64,000 bases of DNA from Methanobrevibacter sp. (GTDB lineage Archaea; Methanobacteriota; Methanobacteria; Methanobacteriales; Methanobacteriaceae), in the NCBI RefSeq assembly GCF_017539065.1, contig NZ_JAFYHP010000027.1, forward strand, positions 1-64,000. Direction: 5' to 3'. The position numbers were made by a program, and so were the translations under genes. The notes under the pieces are model-generated. The model was not told the DNA's origin. It did no database searches and worked only from the letters and a program-made list of their open reading frames with translations. Positions 1-7,327 of the stretch are shown piece by piece (the stretch's first letter is position 1; every line of letters begins with the position of its first letter).

Positions 1-49
1 AATTGATTTAAATATGTTAAATGCAACATCTAATATGATGATAAGGAAA

Positions 50-69
50 TCTCCAATGAAAATTGGAGA
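50..69. terminator. Perfect hairpin downstream of the 91-558 gene
   Basis: TCTCCAAT and ATTGGAGA form an 8-bp stem with a GAAA tetraloop. An outer ATAAGGA (41-47) can also pair with TCCTTAT (85-91), which overlaps the stop of the minus-strand gene. It is a plausible 3'-end structure for that gene, but no clear T-run follows. Confidence 0.4.
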
Positions 70-90
70 AATCTTACACAATCATCCTTA

Positions 91-558
91 TTATACGACA
101 TCGGCTAAAGGTTTTATGTTATTATTCTCATTGAATTTCATTAACTCATCAAAACATTTTTGCCAATCATCTTCAATTCCATTTTCAATATAAGTATAAA
201 AGATATACTTATCCCCATTTACTTCCGCTACTTCCAAAATTCCATGATCTAAAGTAACAGTTCCATTTTTCACATAAGACATGGCAGCACCAAATGTCCC
301 ATGACTATTATATGTAACGTTATAAGTATTATTGTCTCCAGGAGTTATGCGGTAATCAGTATCGTTTTGCAGATAACTTTCTTGAATAATTTCATCGTCA
401 TAATCCCAGATACATAAATGCATACCGTTTTCTTCATTCACAGAATGATACTCGTTGATTACATCAAAACCATCATTAATTTTAAAATCATTTGCAGCAC
501 TGACTGCACCGATGATAAAAAAACTAAATAACAAGACACATATCACTTTTTTATACAT
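91..558 (-). CDS. Small secreted protein, paralogue of 34753-35232
   Basis: A 155-residue protein with an N-terminal signal peptide (basic MYKK, hydrophobic core, cleavage near VSAA) and no other membrane segment, so probably exported. The start is preceded by GGTGA. Its C-terminal half aligns by eye with the 159-residue product at 34753-35232: HGILEVAEVNGDKYIF against HGVVEVVNVDGEDFVI, and FNENNNIKPL against FNKDNNVKAI. It starts 26 bp after the channel gene 585-1736 on the same strand and may be cotranscribed with it. I do not recognise the family and assign no function. Confidence 0.75.
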   Translation of the reverse strand: MYKKVICVLLFSFFIIGAVSAANDFKINDGFDVINEYHSVNEENGMHLCIWDYDDEIIQESYLQNDTDYRITPGDNNTYNVTYNSHGTFGAAMSYVKNGTVTLDHGILEVAEVNGDKYIFYTYIENGIEDDWQKCFDELMKFNENNNIKPLADVV

Positions 559-584
559 TTTTTCACCATAATTTAATTTTATTT

Positions 585-1736
585 TTATATGAGATTGAGC
601 AAGTTTATTTTTTTATACATAAATATCCATGTTATAATAATTGATAATAGGCAGGAGATCATTATTATTGGAGGCCAGTAATAGTAACCGATAACCATGA
701 AAACTGCTGTAAATATGATGTTTATAACAAAATTATTATAATTTTGGAACGCTGCTTGTAAAAATTTGTTGGATGTATCTATTTTTTTCATTTCGTATGT
801 AACAAGAATAGAACATAAATTAATAATCACGAAATCTATTCCATACAAACATTGCGGTACAAAATCATAGAAATTCATGGCAACAAAGGTTGTTAAATAT
901 GGAATTAATGATAAAAAGAATAATCCTGAGGCTATTGACCAAATAGATTTGTAATTGATCTTATTGACAATGCTGAATAAATTATAAGTGAAGTTCCATA
1001 CATTAAAACAAACGATAAAACTAATTGCATAAGCTATAAATTCAAGTTCTAATTCTAATAGGCCGTTTAGACTACCGTTTACTGCAATTGGAATTTCAAG
1101 CACTATAATTGTTATAATAATTGCTATGATTGCATCAATCAATGCTTCAAATCTTTCAGTATCCTCCAGCTCTTTTCCTTGTTTTCTATTATTAATTATA
1201 CTTAAGAGTATAGAAATTAAACTCGCTATATAGATTCCTGGAGTAAATATTGTGTAAGAAAAAATGAAACCAACTAGGATAATGAGTATAGGAATAATGA
1301 AATAACTTTTTTTAATGTTTAATTCTTTTAATTTCTCACTGGATTTATTGGCTCCAAAGACTACGACTACTGATATAATATGCGAAATATTGGTAAAAAT
1401 CATAATTAATCCGAAAATTGTTTCAGCAGCTAAAGAATAGAAGTTCAATGAAAGCCATGATGCAAAATACGGAAATAGTGAAAATAAAAAAATTGAAATC
1501 CCATATGCGATTAGAGATTTGTTATTGATGGATTCAATATGTTGGAATAAATTCTGATTACTGTACCAAATATTGATAATTGCTAAAAATACTATGAAAT
1601 AAGTTGATAAATTCAGTGAATTTGAAAAAAAAGCCCCCCATGTCGGACTTAACGGTTGAGGAATCTTTAACACTAGAATTGTTATAACAATTGCCAAAAC
1701 AGCATCATAAAAAGTTTCAAACCTATTAGTATTCAT
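585..1736 (-). CDS. TMEM175/DUF1211-type potassium channel with two fused six-helix repeats
   Basis: A 383-residue membrane protein with about 12 hydrophobic segments in two homologous halves. Half 1 opens with RFETFYDAVLAIVITILVL and half 2 (about residue 193) with RFEALIDAIIAIIITIIVL. This is the first-helix signature of the TMEM175 family, whose usual form is R-x3-FSD-x-V-x-AI. Known prokaryotic members are mostly single six-helix units that form tetramers; animal TMEM175 carries two repeats and dimerises. Here both repeats are in one archaeal polypeptide, and FSD is changed to FYD and LID. No Shine-Dalgarno is evident, so the transcript may be leaderless. Potassium conduction is inferred from the family. 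Confidence 0.8.
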   Translation of the reverse strand: MNTNRFETFYDAVLAIVITILVLKIPQPLSPTWGAFFSNSLNLSTYFIVFLAIINIWYSNQNLFQHIESINNKSLIAYGISIFLFSLFPYFASWLSLNFYSLAAETIFGLIMIFTNISHIISVVVVFGANKSSEKLKELNIKKSYFIIPILIILVGFIFSYTIFTPGIYIASLISILLSIINNRKQGKELEDTERFEALIDAIIAIIITIIVLEIPIAVNGSLNGLLELELEFIAYAISFIVCFNVWNFTYNLFSIVNKINYKSIWSIASGLFFLSLIPYLTTFVAMNFYDFVPQCLYGIDFVIINLCSILVTYEMKKIDTSNKFLQAAFQNYNNFVINIIFTAVFMVIGYYYWPPIIMISCLLSIIITWIFMYKKINLLNLI

Positions 1737-1967
1737 ATTTATAAATATTGTTTTATGGTATAAATAAATGTTATTTTTCTAAACAATCTTCATAATCGTT
1801 CAATAATTTTGTAAGGCCCTCAGATTATTTAATTATTTAAACAAAAATGCTTAAATATTAGTTAAAATAAATTATTCATAAGTTTTTGTTAAAAGATTTA
1901 ATATTAACTTTAAAAGATGAGTAAACTAAAATAATTTTTTAATAATGAATTTTAGGAAGCTAATATT

Positions 1968-2621
1968 ATGATTACATTTACAAGAAATGAAATGAGGGAT
2001 TTGGCTATTGCATTTATCGTGATTTCAATTGCTTTTGCAATATCAAATGTCGGGCTGAATGTTCATGGATTCATTTCAATTTTGCCGATTGTTATGGTTG
2101 GTGCTGGAATAGGCTGTTTATTGCATGAGCTCGGACAAAAATATGTGGCAATGAAATATGGTTATCAGGCTGAATTTAAGGCATGGCCTTTAGGATTGGT
2201 AATCGCGCTTGCTACAGCATTTATCGGTTGGGTATTTGCAGCACCCGGATCAACCCAGGTATATGCAGATAATGTGAGTGATGAGATGAATGGAAAAATT
2301 TCCATTGCCGGACCGATGGCCAATATGGCGCTCGCATTAATATTTATAGCAATTGCTAGTTTAGCATATCCTTTAAAAGATCATTCAATGACTTTAACAT
2401 TAATATATCTGATTTGTACTGTTGGATTTTCCGTCAATAGCTTTTTGGCCACTTTTAACTTATTGCCTCTTTACACTTTAGATGGAATAAAAGTTTTAAA
2501 ATGGAACATTAAATATTGGATTATTATATTTGCCATTGCTGTAATCATGCTCCTAACATCCATATCAATAGGTGCTGAGAATATGGTTAAATTAATCATA
2601 TCAATGTCATTTATTAAATAA
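1968..2621 (+). CDS. Site-2-protease-like (M50 family) membrane protein with altered zinc motif
   Basis: 217 residues, about six membrane helices. The first conserved motif reads LLHELGQKYVAMKYGY (about residues 51-66) where M50 metalloproteases have HExxH, so the second zinc histidine is replaced by glutamine. The second motif, FNLLPLYTLDG (about 164-174), matches the NxxPxxxLDG region with its zinc aspartate. AGGAAG lies a few bases before the ATG. By family it would be an intramembrane protease; with one ligand missing it may be a non-catalytic member. The next gene is convergent, about 50 bp away. Confidence 0.75.
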   Translation: MITFTRNEMRDLAIAFIVISIAFAISNVGLNVHGFISILPIVMVGAGIGCLLHELGQKYVAMKYGYQAEFKAWPLGLVIALATAFIGWVFAAPGSTQVYADNVSDEMNGKISIAGPMANMALALIFIAIASLAYPLKDHSMTLTLIYLICTVGFSVNSFLATFNLLPLYTLDGIKVLKWNIKYWIIIFAIAVIMLLTSISIGAENMVKLIISMSFIK

Positions 2622-2671
2622 CTTTTTTTACTTTTAGATTATTGCCAAACCTTATTACATCATGGGTTTGT

Positions 2672-3448
2672 TCAATGCATCATGAGATAAACGGCAGCTA
2701 TACTAGGCAATATTATGATGATTGTATTGACAAACATTCTGAAACGACGGGTTTTCCATTCTTTTGGTGTCAAATCTCTCATTTTTGGAATTTTCAAAAC
2801 ACTCAAAACAATGCCCGCAGACATGAAAATGAAATAGCTATTGATGATGAACAGGTATCCTGCCCCAAGGAGCATGTCCCATCTTCCGTTTGCAATGGAA
2901 TATCCGCAGGTACATAGCGGCGGCATCAATGCAGTTGCAATTGCAACACCCGGAATAACAGTGTTCGCCTTGTCCTCTCGAGTCTGTCCGATGATTCCTG
3001 CAAGTCCTCCGAAAAATGCTATGAGCACATCAAAGAATGTCGGTCCTGTTCTTGCCAATAATTCAGCTGTCGGTTCCTTAACAGGAGATAAAAGAAAATA
3101 GATTGCTGCTGCAGTAACACTGATTAAAATCTGCATTCCAAAACCTACAGTATGCTTTCGAAGAAGTGAATAATCAGAAGCCACCCCCGCATATGCTGAA
3201 GCAAGAATGCTTCCCATCAAAGGTGAAACCAGCATTGCACCGATAATCACTGCAGTTGAGCCTACATTGAGACCGACTGATGCAATTACCATTGCACATA
3301 CCAGCACACACATATTTGTGCCCGTGATTTTTCCGCCATCCAGAAGGCGTGAACGGATCTCCTCATTTGATGCGGAATCCTCTGATAATGAAAATATCCT
3401 TTTAATTTCATCTTTTAATGTTTCTTTTTGATTATCCTGCTCACTCAT
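2672..3448 (-). CDS. DUF389 family hydrophobic membrane protein
   Basis: 258 residues. A hydrophilic N-terminus of about 55 residues is followed by several helices in the DUF389 pattern: GAMLVSPLMGSILASAYAGV, then PGVAIATALMPPLCTCGYSI in the centre. Length and motif order fit a complete archaeal member. Function is unknown beyond an integral membrane location. It is transcribed alone, with about 145 bp before the small membrane gene 3594-3773. Confidence 0.85.
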   Translation of the reverse strand: MSEQDNQKETLKDEIKRIFSLSEDSASNEEIRSRLLDGGKITGTNMCVLVCAMVIASVGLNVGSTAVIIGAMLVSPLMGSILASAYAGVASDYSLLRKHTVGFGMQILISVTAAAIYFLLSPVKEPTAELLARTGPTFFDVLIAFFGGLAGIIGQTREDKANTVIPGVAIATALMPPLCTCGYSIANGRWDMLLGAGYLFIINSYFIFMSAGIVLSVLKIPKMRDLTPKEWKTRRFRMFVNTIIIILPSIAAVYLMMH

Positions 3449-3593
3449 TTTCCCATTCCATCATATCTCATTACGCATAGCATATAATATGCCATCCTAT
3501 AAATTTTTAAAATAAAACATAAATATTCAAATATTATAAATTAAAGTAGAAAAATTTTTAGAAATAATTTAACTTCTAAAAATTTCCCAAAAA

Positions 3594-3773
3594 TTAATGT
3601 CCTTTAATATAAAGAACAATTCCTGCAATAATAGCAATTAAACCTAAAAGGGACACTAAATCAAAAGCAAATCCCATCAATTTAAAGCCTAACTTTAAAA
3701 AGAAAGGTCCTATTGCGAGGAATAATAATATCAAACCTACAAGTATAGCAATTATTCCACCCATTCCTCTCAT
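3594..3773 (-). CDS. Small two-helix membrane protein, 59 aa
   Basis: Read on the minus strand this ORF begins MRGMGGIIAILVGLILLF and ends GIVLYIKGH. It is almost entirely hydrophobic, with two predicted membrane helices. A near-ideal ribosome binding site, GGAGGTGA, lies 5 bases before the ATG. It is monocistronic, with its own AT-rich promoter region (3780-3890) shared divergently with the K+ channel gene. Function unknown; codon pattern and RBS argue strongly that it is real. Confidence 0.8.
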   Translation of the reverse strand: MRGMGGIIAILVGLILLFLAIGPFFLKLGFKLMGFAFDLVSLLGLIAIIAGIVLYIKGH

Positions 3774-3916
3774 TGTTTCACCTCCATTTAATATCTTACC
3801 AATTAAAATTATGGATATAATCTTATATATACACTACATTTTATAAAAAAAATATTTTTTTAATTGGTTCAAATAACGAACAATTTTAAATAGTGTTATA
3901 TGTCAAATATCTTTTC

Positions 3917-4621
3917 ATGGGAGAAAATAAAAAACAATTAGTATATCTGGCGCTTATATTTCTAACTGTTCTAGATGTGTTATTAATGGCATATGTACTA
4001 GTTCATCCAAGTTATTTGGCATTAAGGTATAATGTTTTTGCCTTTGATTTAATTGTGTGTGTCCTGCTTTGGATAGAATTCATTTATAGCTATTTGCATG
4101 CCAGTAATAAAAAAGAGTACTTAAAACATAATTCAATAAGTATTTTAGGAATGCTTCCGATTGATTTTATATTTTTCAGAGCATTGCGATTAATAAAACT
4201 AATTCAATTAATTAAATTATTTGCTTTAGCTCGCGAAACCGAAGGAAAAATTTCCAAATTTTTAAAACAAACTTATCTGGATAAAATAATTGTTGCCATG
4301 ATTATTTTTGTTTTTTCCATAACCGTTTTGATTAACATTGTTGATTCCAATGTCAATGATATTTTAACCGCTTTGTGGTATACAATTGTTTCTATGACCA
4401 GCACTGGTTATGGGGATGTTATTCCAGCTACTAATTTAGGAAAGCTTATTGGAATGTTTGCAATGGTCGGTGGAATTCTAATTTTTGCTTCAATTACAGC
4501 AGTAATATCTTCACTCTACATGTCTAGAATTAGTAAGGATAACCAGGATGAGTTAAAGTCAAAAATTGATGAGTTAAATTCCGAAATCGAAAAATTAAAT
4601 AAAAAGATTGATGATCTTTGA
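3917..4621 (+). CDS. Voltage-gated-type potassium channel
   Basis: 234 residues from this ATG; a GTG at 3893 would add eight. Hydrophobic segments fit a six-helix channel. An arginine-containing helix (FFRALRLIKLIQLIKLFALA) resembles an S4 sensor. The pore loop has the selectivity filter TGYGD (in SMTSTGYGDVIPATN), followed by the last helix and a C-terminal coiled coil rich in Lys, Glu and Leu. The ATG at 3917 is preferred because a TATA-like TTTTAAATA lies about 30 bp upstream and there is no Shine-Dalgarno, as in leaderless archaeal transcripts. Confidence 0.88.
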   Translation: MGENKKQLVYLALIFLTVLDVLLMAYVLVHPSYLALRYNVFAFDLIVCVLLWIEFIYSYLHASNKKEYLKHNSISILGMLPIDFIFFRALRLIKLIQLIKLFALARETEGKISKFLKQTYLDKIIVAMIIFVFSITVLINIVDSNVNDILTALWYTIVSMTSTGYGDVIPATNLGKLIGMFAMVGGILIFASITAVISSLYMSRISKDNQDELKSKIDELNSEIEKLNKKIDDL

Positions 4622-4647
4622 ATATTAACCAAAACAGCTGACTATTT

Positions 4648-4716
4648 CTAATGGTCATTCTTATTAAGTCTGAAAGTTAGAGCCAATATAAGAGTAATAA
4701 AAGAAGTAATTCCCAT
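4648..4716 (-). CDS. Tiny hydrophobic ORF, 22 aa
   Basis: Starts MGITSFITLILALTFRLN and ends KNDH: one short hydrophobic helix with a charged tail. GGAGGGT lies about 7 bases before the ATG, and a TATA-like TTTTATAATAAA lies about 50 bp upstream, the same spacing as in the tiny ORF at 4837-4893. The small size makes this uncertain, but both start signals are better than those of many large genes here. It does not share the MKT motif of the 4837 family. Confidence 0.45.
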   Translation of the reverse strand: MGITSFITLILALTFRLNKNDH

Positions 4717-4836
4717 AATAACCCTCCAATAATATTTAACTAATATTTATTATATTTTTTATTATAAAATAATTAATAAAATTTATGGGGACAGGAAAAT
4801 AATTGATGAATGAAAAATATTTAATTATCAGGAGTT

Positions 4837-4893
4837 CTAAAAAAAAGTAATGTAGAGAGGCAAAAGTAATACAACTATCACATGAGTTTTCAT
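4837..4893 (-). CDS. Tiny hydrophobic peptide, MKT family copy 1
   Basis: Encodes MKTHVIVVLLLPLYITFF (18 residues), one membrane-spanning stretch after a short basic N-terminus. GAGGT (4900-4904, read on the minus strand) lies 6 bases before the ATG, and TTTATATATAA lies about 50 bp upstream. Two relatives occur at 57755-57808 and 58533-58610. The Shine-Dalgarno can pair with CCTC inside the coding part (4855-4860), which would close the start site. The last codons run into a T-rich stretch that could end transcription. Resemblance to Ibs-type type I toxin peptides is in size and composition only. Confidence 0.6.
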   Translation of the reverse strand: MKTHVIVVLLLPLYITFF

Positions 4894-5073
4894 AAAATTA
4901 CCTCAATTATTTTAATTAATACTATTTTACTTTTTTAAATTATATATAAATAGCTATCTTACCATTCACCATATCATTATAAAAAAAATATAAAAGTAAT
5001 AATAAATTATTACTTGCCAATGAAAAATAGTTTCTTTTGAAGAGTTATATACGCGAGATTTATTTTTTGAAGT

Positions 5074-5271
5074 CTATTCTTCGTCCCCCATTTCGTCAAG
5101 TTCTTTCTGCAAGTCAACTATTTGCATTTCCTTGTAGAATCTTTCGAACTTGCCTGCTTCAATGAGATAGGCTAAAACTTCAAGGGCATCCCTATATGTA
5201 TAATTGGACTCTTTGATAATTTGCTTTTTGTCTTCATCCATGTAGGATGATGTATTATTTATATTGGCCAT
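5074..5271 (-). CDS. Hypothetical small acidic protein, 65 aa
   Basis: A soluble 65-residue protein with no signal peptide, Cys motif or membrane segment. The middle (TYRDALEVLAYLIEAGKFER) and the Glu-rich end look alpha-helical. Only a weak AGGTTG lies upstream of the ATG. It stands alone, more than 180 bp from the nearest convincing ORF. I do not recognise the family. Confidence 0.6.
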   Translation of the reverse strand: MANINNTSSYMDEDKKQIIKESNYTYRDALEVLAYLIEAGKFERFYKEMQIVDLQKELDEMGDEE

Positions 5272-5359
5272 AGCTATTACAACCTGTATATAATAATTAA
5301 TATAACATTTTATTATTTCAATTATATGAAATTAATCACACCAACATTGCCTGTTTTAA

Positions 5360-5813
5360 TCACACTCTAAGCAAGTGAATCATTGAACTTGCGGAGTGAA
5401 ATTGAATATTTTTTCTGCGTCTGAAGGCCACGGGCATCACAATGAAATTTATCAGACAATATACCACACCCCATCGCACAGGCCACATCACAAGAAACCT
5501 GTCAAACGGCAGGTTTGTAGTCACACCAAAAAATTAAAGATACTATAAAACTCATCTGCAGACTAACAAAAAATGAAACAATATCCCAGATTCCAGTTTT
5601 CTCCTCGGGCTGAAAGCTAAAAACCCTGACAGCAAGCTTAAAACCCAGAGGGTTGCAGATAAAGTTAGCAAAAAAAATAAGCCCTCGGCAATCTGACTGG
5701 CCATAACACAACACAAAGCCAAACAGGCATTCCTGTAGGTACTGCAAAAATCAAAGCCATCAGTAAACTCATCTGTAAAGTAATGAAAAATGCTACAGGA
5801 TTCAAACTTTCAT
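5360..5813 (-). pseudogene. Decayed membrane gene with two DUF2798-like repeats and frameshifts
   Basis: No single frame covers this stretch, but joining frames gives two homologous halves. Half 1 reads FFITLQMSLLMALIFAVPTG, then WPVRLPRAYFF and NFICNPLGFKL. Half 2 reads FFVSLQMSFIVSLIF, then FLVMWPVRWGVV and NFIVMPVAFRRRK. The breaks coincide with homopolymers: the A8 run at 5670-5677 and the A6 run at 5528-5533 (plus strand). There is no in-frame ATG upstream; an ATG at 5811-5813 is one further frame off. The two-helix repeat resembles DUF2798 from memory. It could be a dead gene, a phase-variable gene or a locus with sequencing errors. Confidence 0.65.
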
Positions 5814-6021
5814 AATAAATAACTTATATCTTTCAGGATAAAAATCTTTTTAAAACAACAATGTTTTATGTTTCCAATTAGTTTTGGATTATGGTTTACT
5901 TTTTGGCTTTTCAAATGTTTTTCATATAATTTTATTTCAAGTATTCCTATTAAGTTTTTTGAATAATTTGTCTTCAGTTTTGCAATGGAATTTTTTTCAT
6001 AAATATATGATTGGATATTTT

Positions 6022-6060
6022 ATATACAATAACAAATTATTTAAATGACTAATTGTATAT
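6022..6060. promoter_or_regulatory. Long-spaced inverted repeat before the 6083 operon
   Basis: ATATACAAT (6022-6030) and ATTGTATAT (6052-6060) are perfect 9-bp inverted repeats, 21 bp apart, ending 22 bp before the ATG of a predicted winged-helix gene. The right arm merges with TATA-like sequence. The placement suits an autoregulatory operator or a promoter with two half-sites; this is inference. Confidence 0.45.
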
Positions 6061-6082
6061 TTAATATACAGAGGTGTTTATT

Positions 6083-6526
6083 ATGTTAGATGAAATCTTA
6101 GGCGATTACCCTCAAATAAAAGTAATTGATTATTTATTAATGAATCCATTTGCCGAATTATCCAAACTGCAGATTGCAGTTGGGGCAGAAATCTCCAGAA
6201 TCACATTAAACAAATTCATTGATGATTTAACAGTAAAACAAATAGTGATCAGAAATTCAAATTCAAAATATCACCTAAATTTACAATCACCGACTGTAAT
6301 ATGCTTAAACAGGTTTCTTGATGAATTAAATAAGATTGCAATTGAAGAAGCAATGAACTATGCAGATGAGCCTTATGATGAGCTAAGTGATGGGGAATTG
6401 GATGAGATTTTTGATGAAAACAGTCCAGATGTAGATTTAATGCAAATAGAAAATGAAATTCTAACACATGAAGGCTATGGAATCTACATCGAAGAGGTAA
6501 ATGAAAACTATGTACTACTAGTATGA
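6083..6526 (+). CDS. Winged-helix transcription regulator-like protein
   Basis: 147 residues from the ATG at 6083, chosen over the in-frame GTG at 6074 because GAGGTG (6071-6076) sits at the right distance. Residues about 10-70 (KVIDYLLMNPFAELSKLQI, then a recognition-helix-like ISRITLNKFIDDL) look like an N-terminal winged helix of MarR/ArsR-like type. The second half is very acidic with no recognised domain. It heads an operon with 6544 and 6800, behind a perfect inverted repeat. DNA binding is inferred from the fold pattern only. Confidence 0.65.
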   Translation: MLDEILGDYPQIKVIDYLLMNPFAELSKLQIAVGAEISRITLNKFIDDLTVKQIVIRNSNSKYHLNLQSPTVICLNRFLDELNKIAIEEAMNYADEPYDELSDGELDEIFDENSPDVDLMQIENEILTHEGYGIYIEEVNENYVLLV

Positions 6527-6543
6527 TTATGGAGGGTTTTAGC

Positions 6544-6783
6544 ATGAACGAAAATATTCAAGTAAATAAAAATATGATAATTGATCCTGATTCCGAACTG
6601 ATTTATGCATCATCAGTAGGTGTCGGAGCAGACGATGAGGAAGTAAGACTAATACTATTCAATAAACGTTTAATCTCAGACGGCGATAATATTGAAATCC
6701 TTAATGAATCAGACACCCAAATAATATTAAACAGGAGTGCAGCATTCAAATTAAAAGAATTACTAGATCAGCACTTAAAATAA
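6544..6783 (+). CDS. Small protein resembling DUF3467
   Basis: 79 residues from the ATG at 6544, which follows TGGAGGG at a spacing of about 8; longer in-frame readings overlap the preceding gene and lack a ribosome site. The core LIYASSVGVGADDEEVRLIL and the C-terminal NRSAAFKLKELLDQHLK recall the short DUF3467 beta-strand protein, but the match is from memory. It lies between two predicted winged-helix genes with gaps of 17 and 16 bp, so it is probably cotranscribed with them. Confidence 0.6.
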   Translation: MNENIQVNKNMIIDPDSELIYASSVGVGADDEEVRLILFNKRLISDGDNIEILNESDTQIILNRSAAFKLKELLDQHLK

Positions 6784-6799
6784 AATTTAGGTGGTTTAA

Positions 6800-7090
6800 A
6801 TGGGTCTGGACGAAGAACAGGAAGCAGAAGTCCGAGCAGATATCCTATATTTTTTATATAGAAACAATTACTGGCAAAAAAGACACACTCCAAAAACCAA
6901 TATCTGCAACAAACTATCACAACATCCCTGCAAAGAAATCAACAGAGGATTAAAAAAATTATATAAAGATGGACTGATTAGATATAAGAAAACAAATCAC
7001 GGTGATGATGTTTTTCTAAACATCCATGAAAAATCAAAAATCGAAAAAGAAATCCAACATAAACTGGACCAATTATACAATTGGAAATAA
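6800..7090 (+). CDS. Winged-helix DNA-binding-like protein, 96 aa
   Basis: Basic protein of 96 residues. TNICNKLSQHPCKEINRGLK followed by LYKDGLIRYKKTNHGDDVFL fits a helix-turn-helix plus wing, and the C-terminal part is a charged helix. AGGTGG precedes the ATG by about 6 bases. Last gene of the 6083-7090 operon, followed at once by the hairpin at 7097. No specific family is recognised. Confidence 0.65.
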   Translation: MGLDEEQEAEVRADILYFLYRNNYWQKRHTPKTNICNKLSQHPCKEINRGLKKLYKDGLIRYKKTNHGDDVFLNIHEKSKIEKEIQHKLDQLYNWK

Positions 7091-7096
7091 AAAAAA

Positions 7097-7123
7097 GTAA
7101 AATAGCATTTTAAGCTATTTTAC
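7097..7123. terminator. Terminator hairpin, near-identical to that at 14624
   Basis: GTAAAATAGC and GCTATTTTAC form a perfect 10-bp stem with a 7-base loop just after the 6800-7090 stop. The same stem with a 6-base loop occurs at 14624-14649, where it separates a TPR gene from an adhesin gene. Here the opposite side is only an adhesin relic. Confidence 0.7.
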
Positions 7124-7210
7124 TATAATTTTACTTGTAGTGCTTTTTGCAGTGTAAAAATTGTCCCCTGCAAATTTTGTGGTTGCTTTGAATGTTCTTT
7201 TATTTGTTAT
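7115..7210 (-). pseudogene. Relic of an adhesin C-terminus
   Basis: Minus-strand translation gives RTFKATTKFAGDNFYTAKS then TTSKIIVK and a stop. The end of the intact adhesin at 14641-16677 is GTFKATTKFAGDAYYTAKS then VTSKIVVK. Upstream the frame dissolves within about 40 bases and soon meets a stop. This is the last ~30 residues of a lost adhesin-like gene, kept together with its terminator. Confidence 0.75.
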
Positions 7211-7327
7211 ATTATTTTTAAAGAATTTGTGACATTTTTTGTCAATGTTTATCTAAATTCATATCCTTAACTTTTTTATATTTCATCTGATAAACTATAA
7301 TTTATAATATTCAAGGAGCAGTTGATT

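Noticed and set aside
2642..3431. Open frames on the plus strand across the DUF389 gene
   Set aside because: No domain or start signal; explained by the codon pattern of the minus-strand gene.
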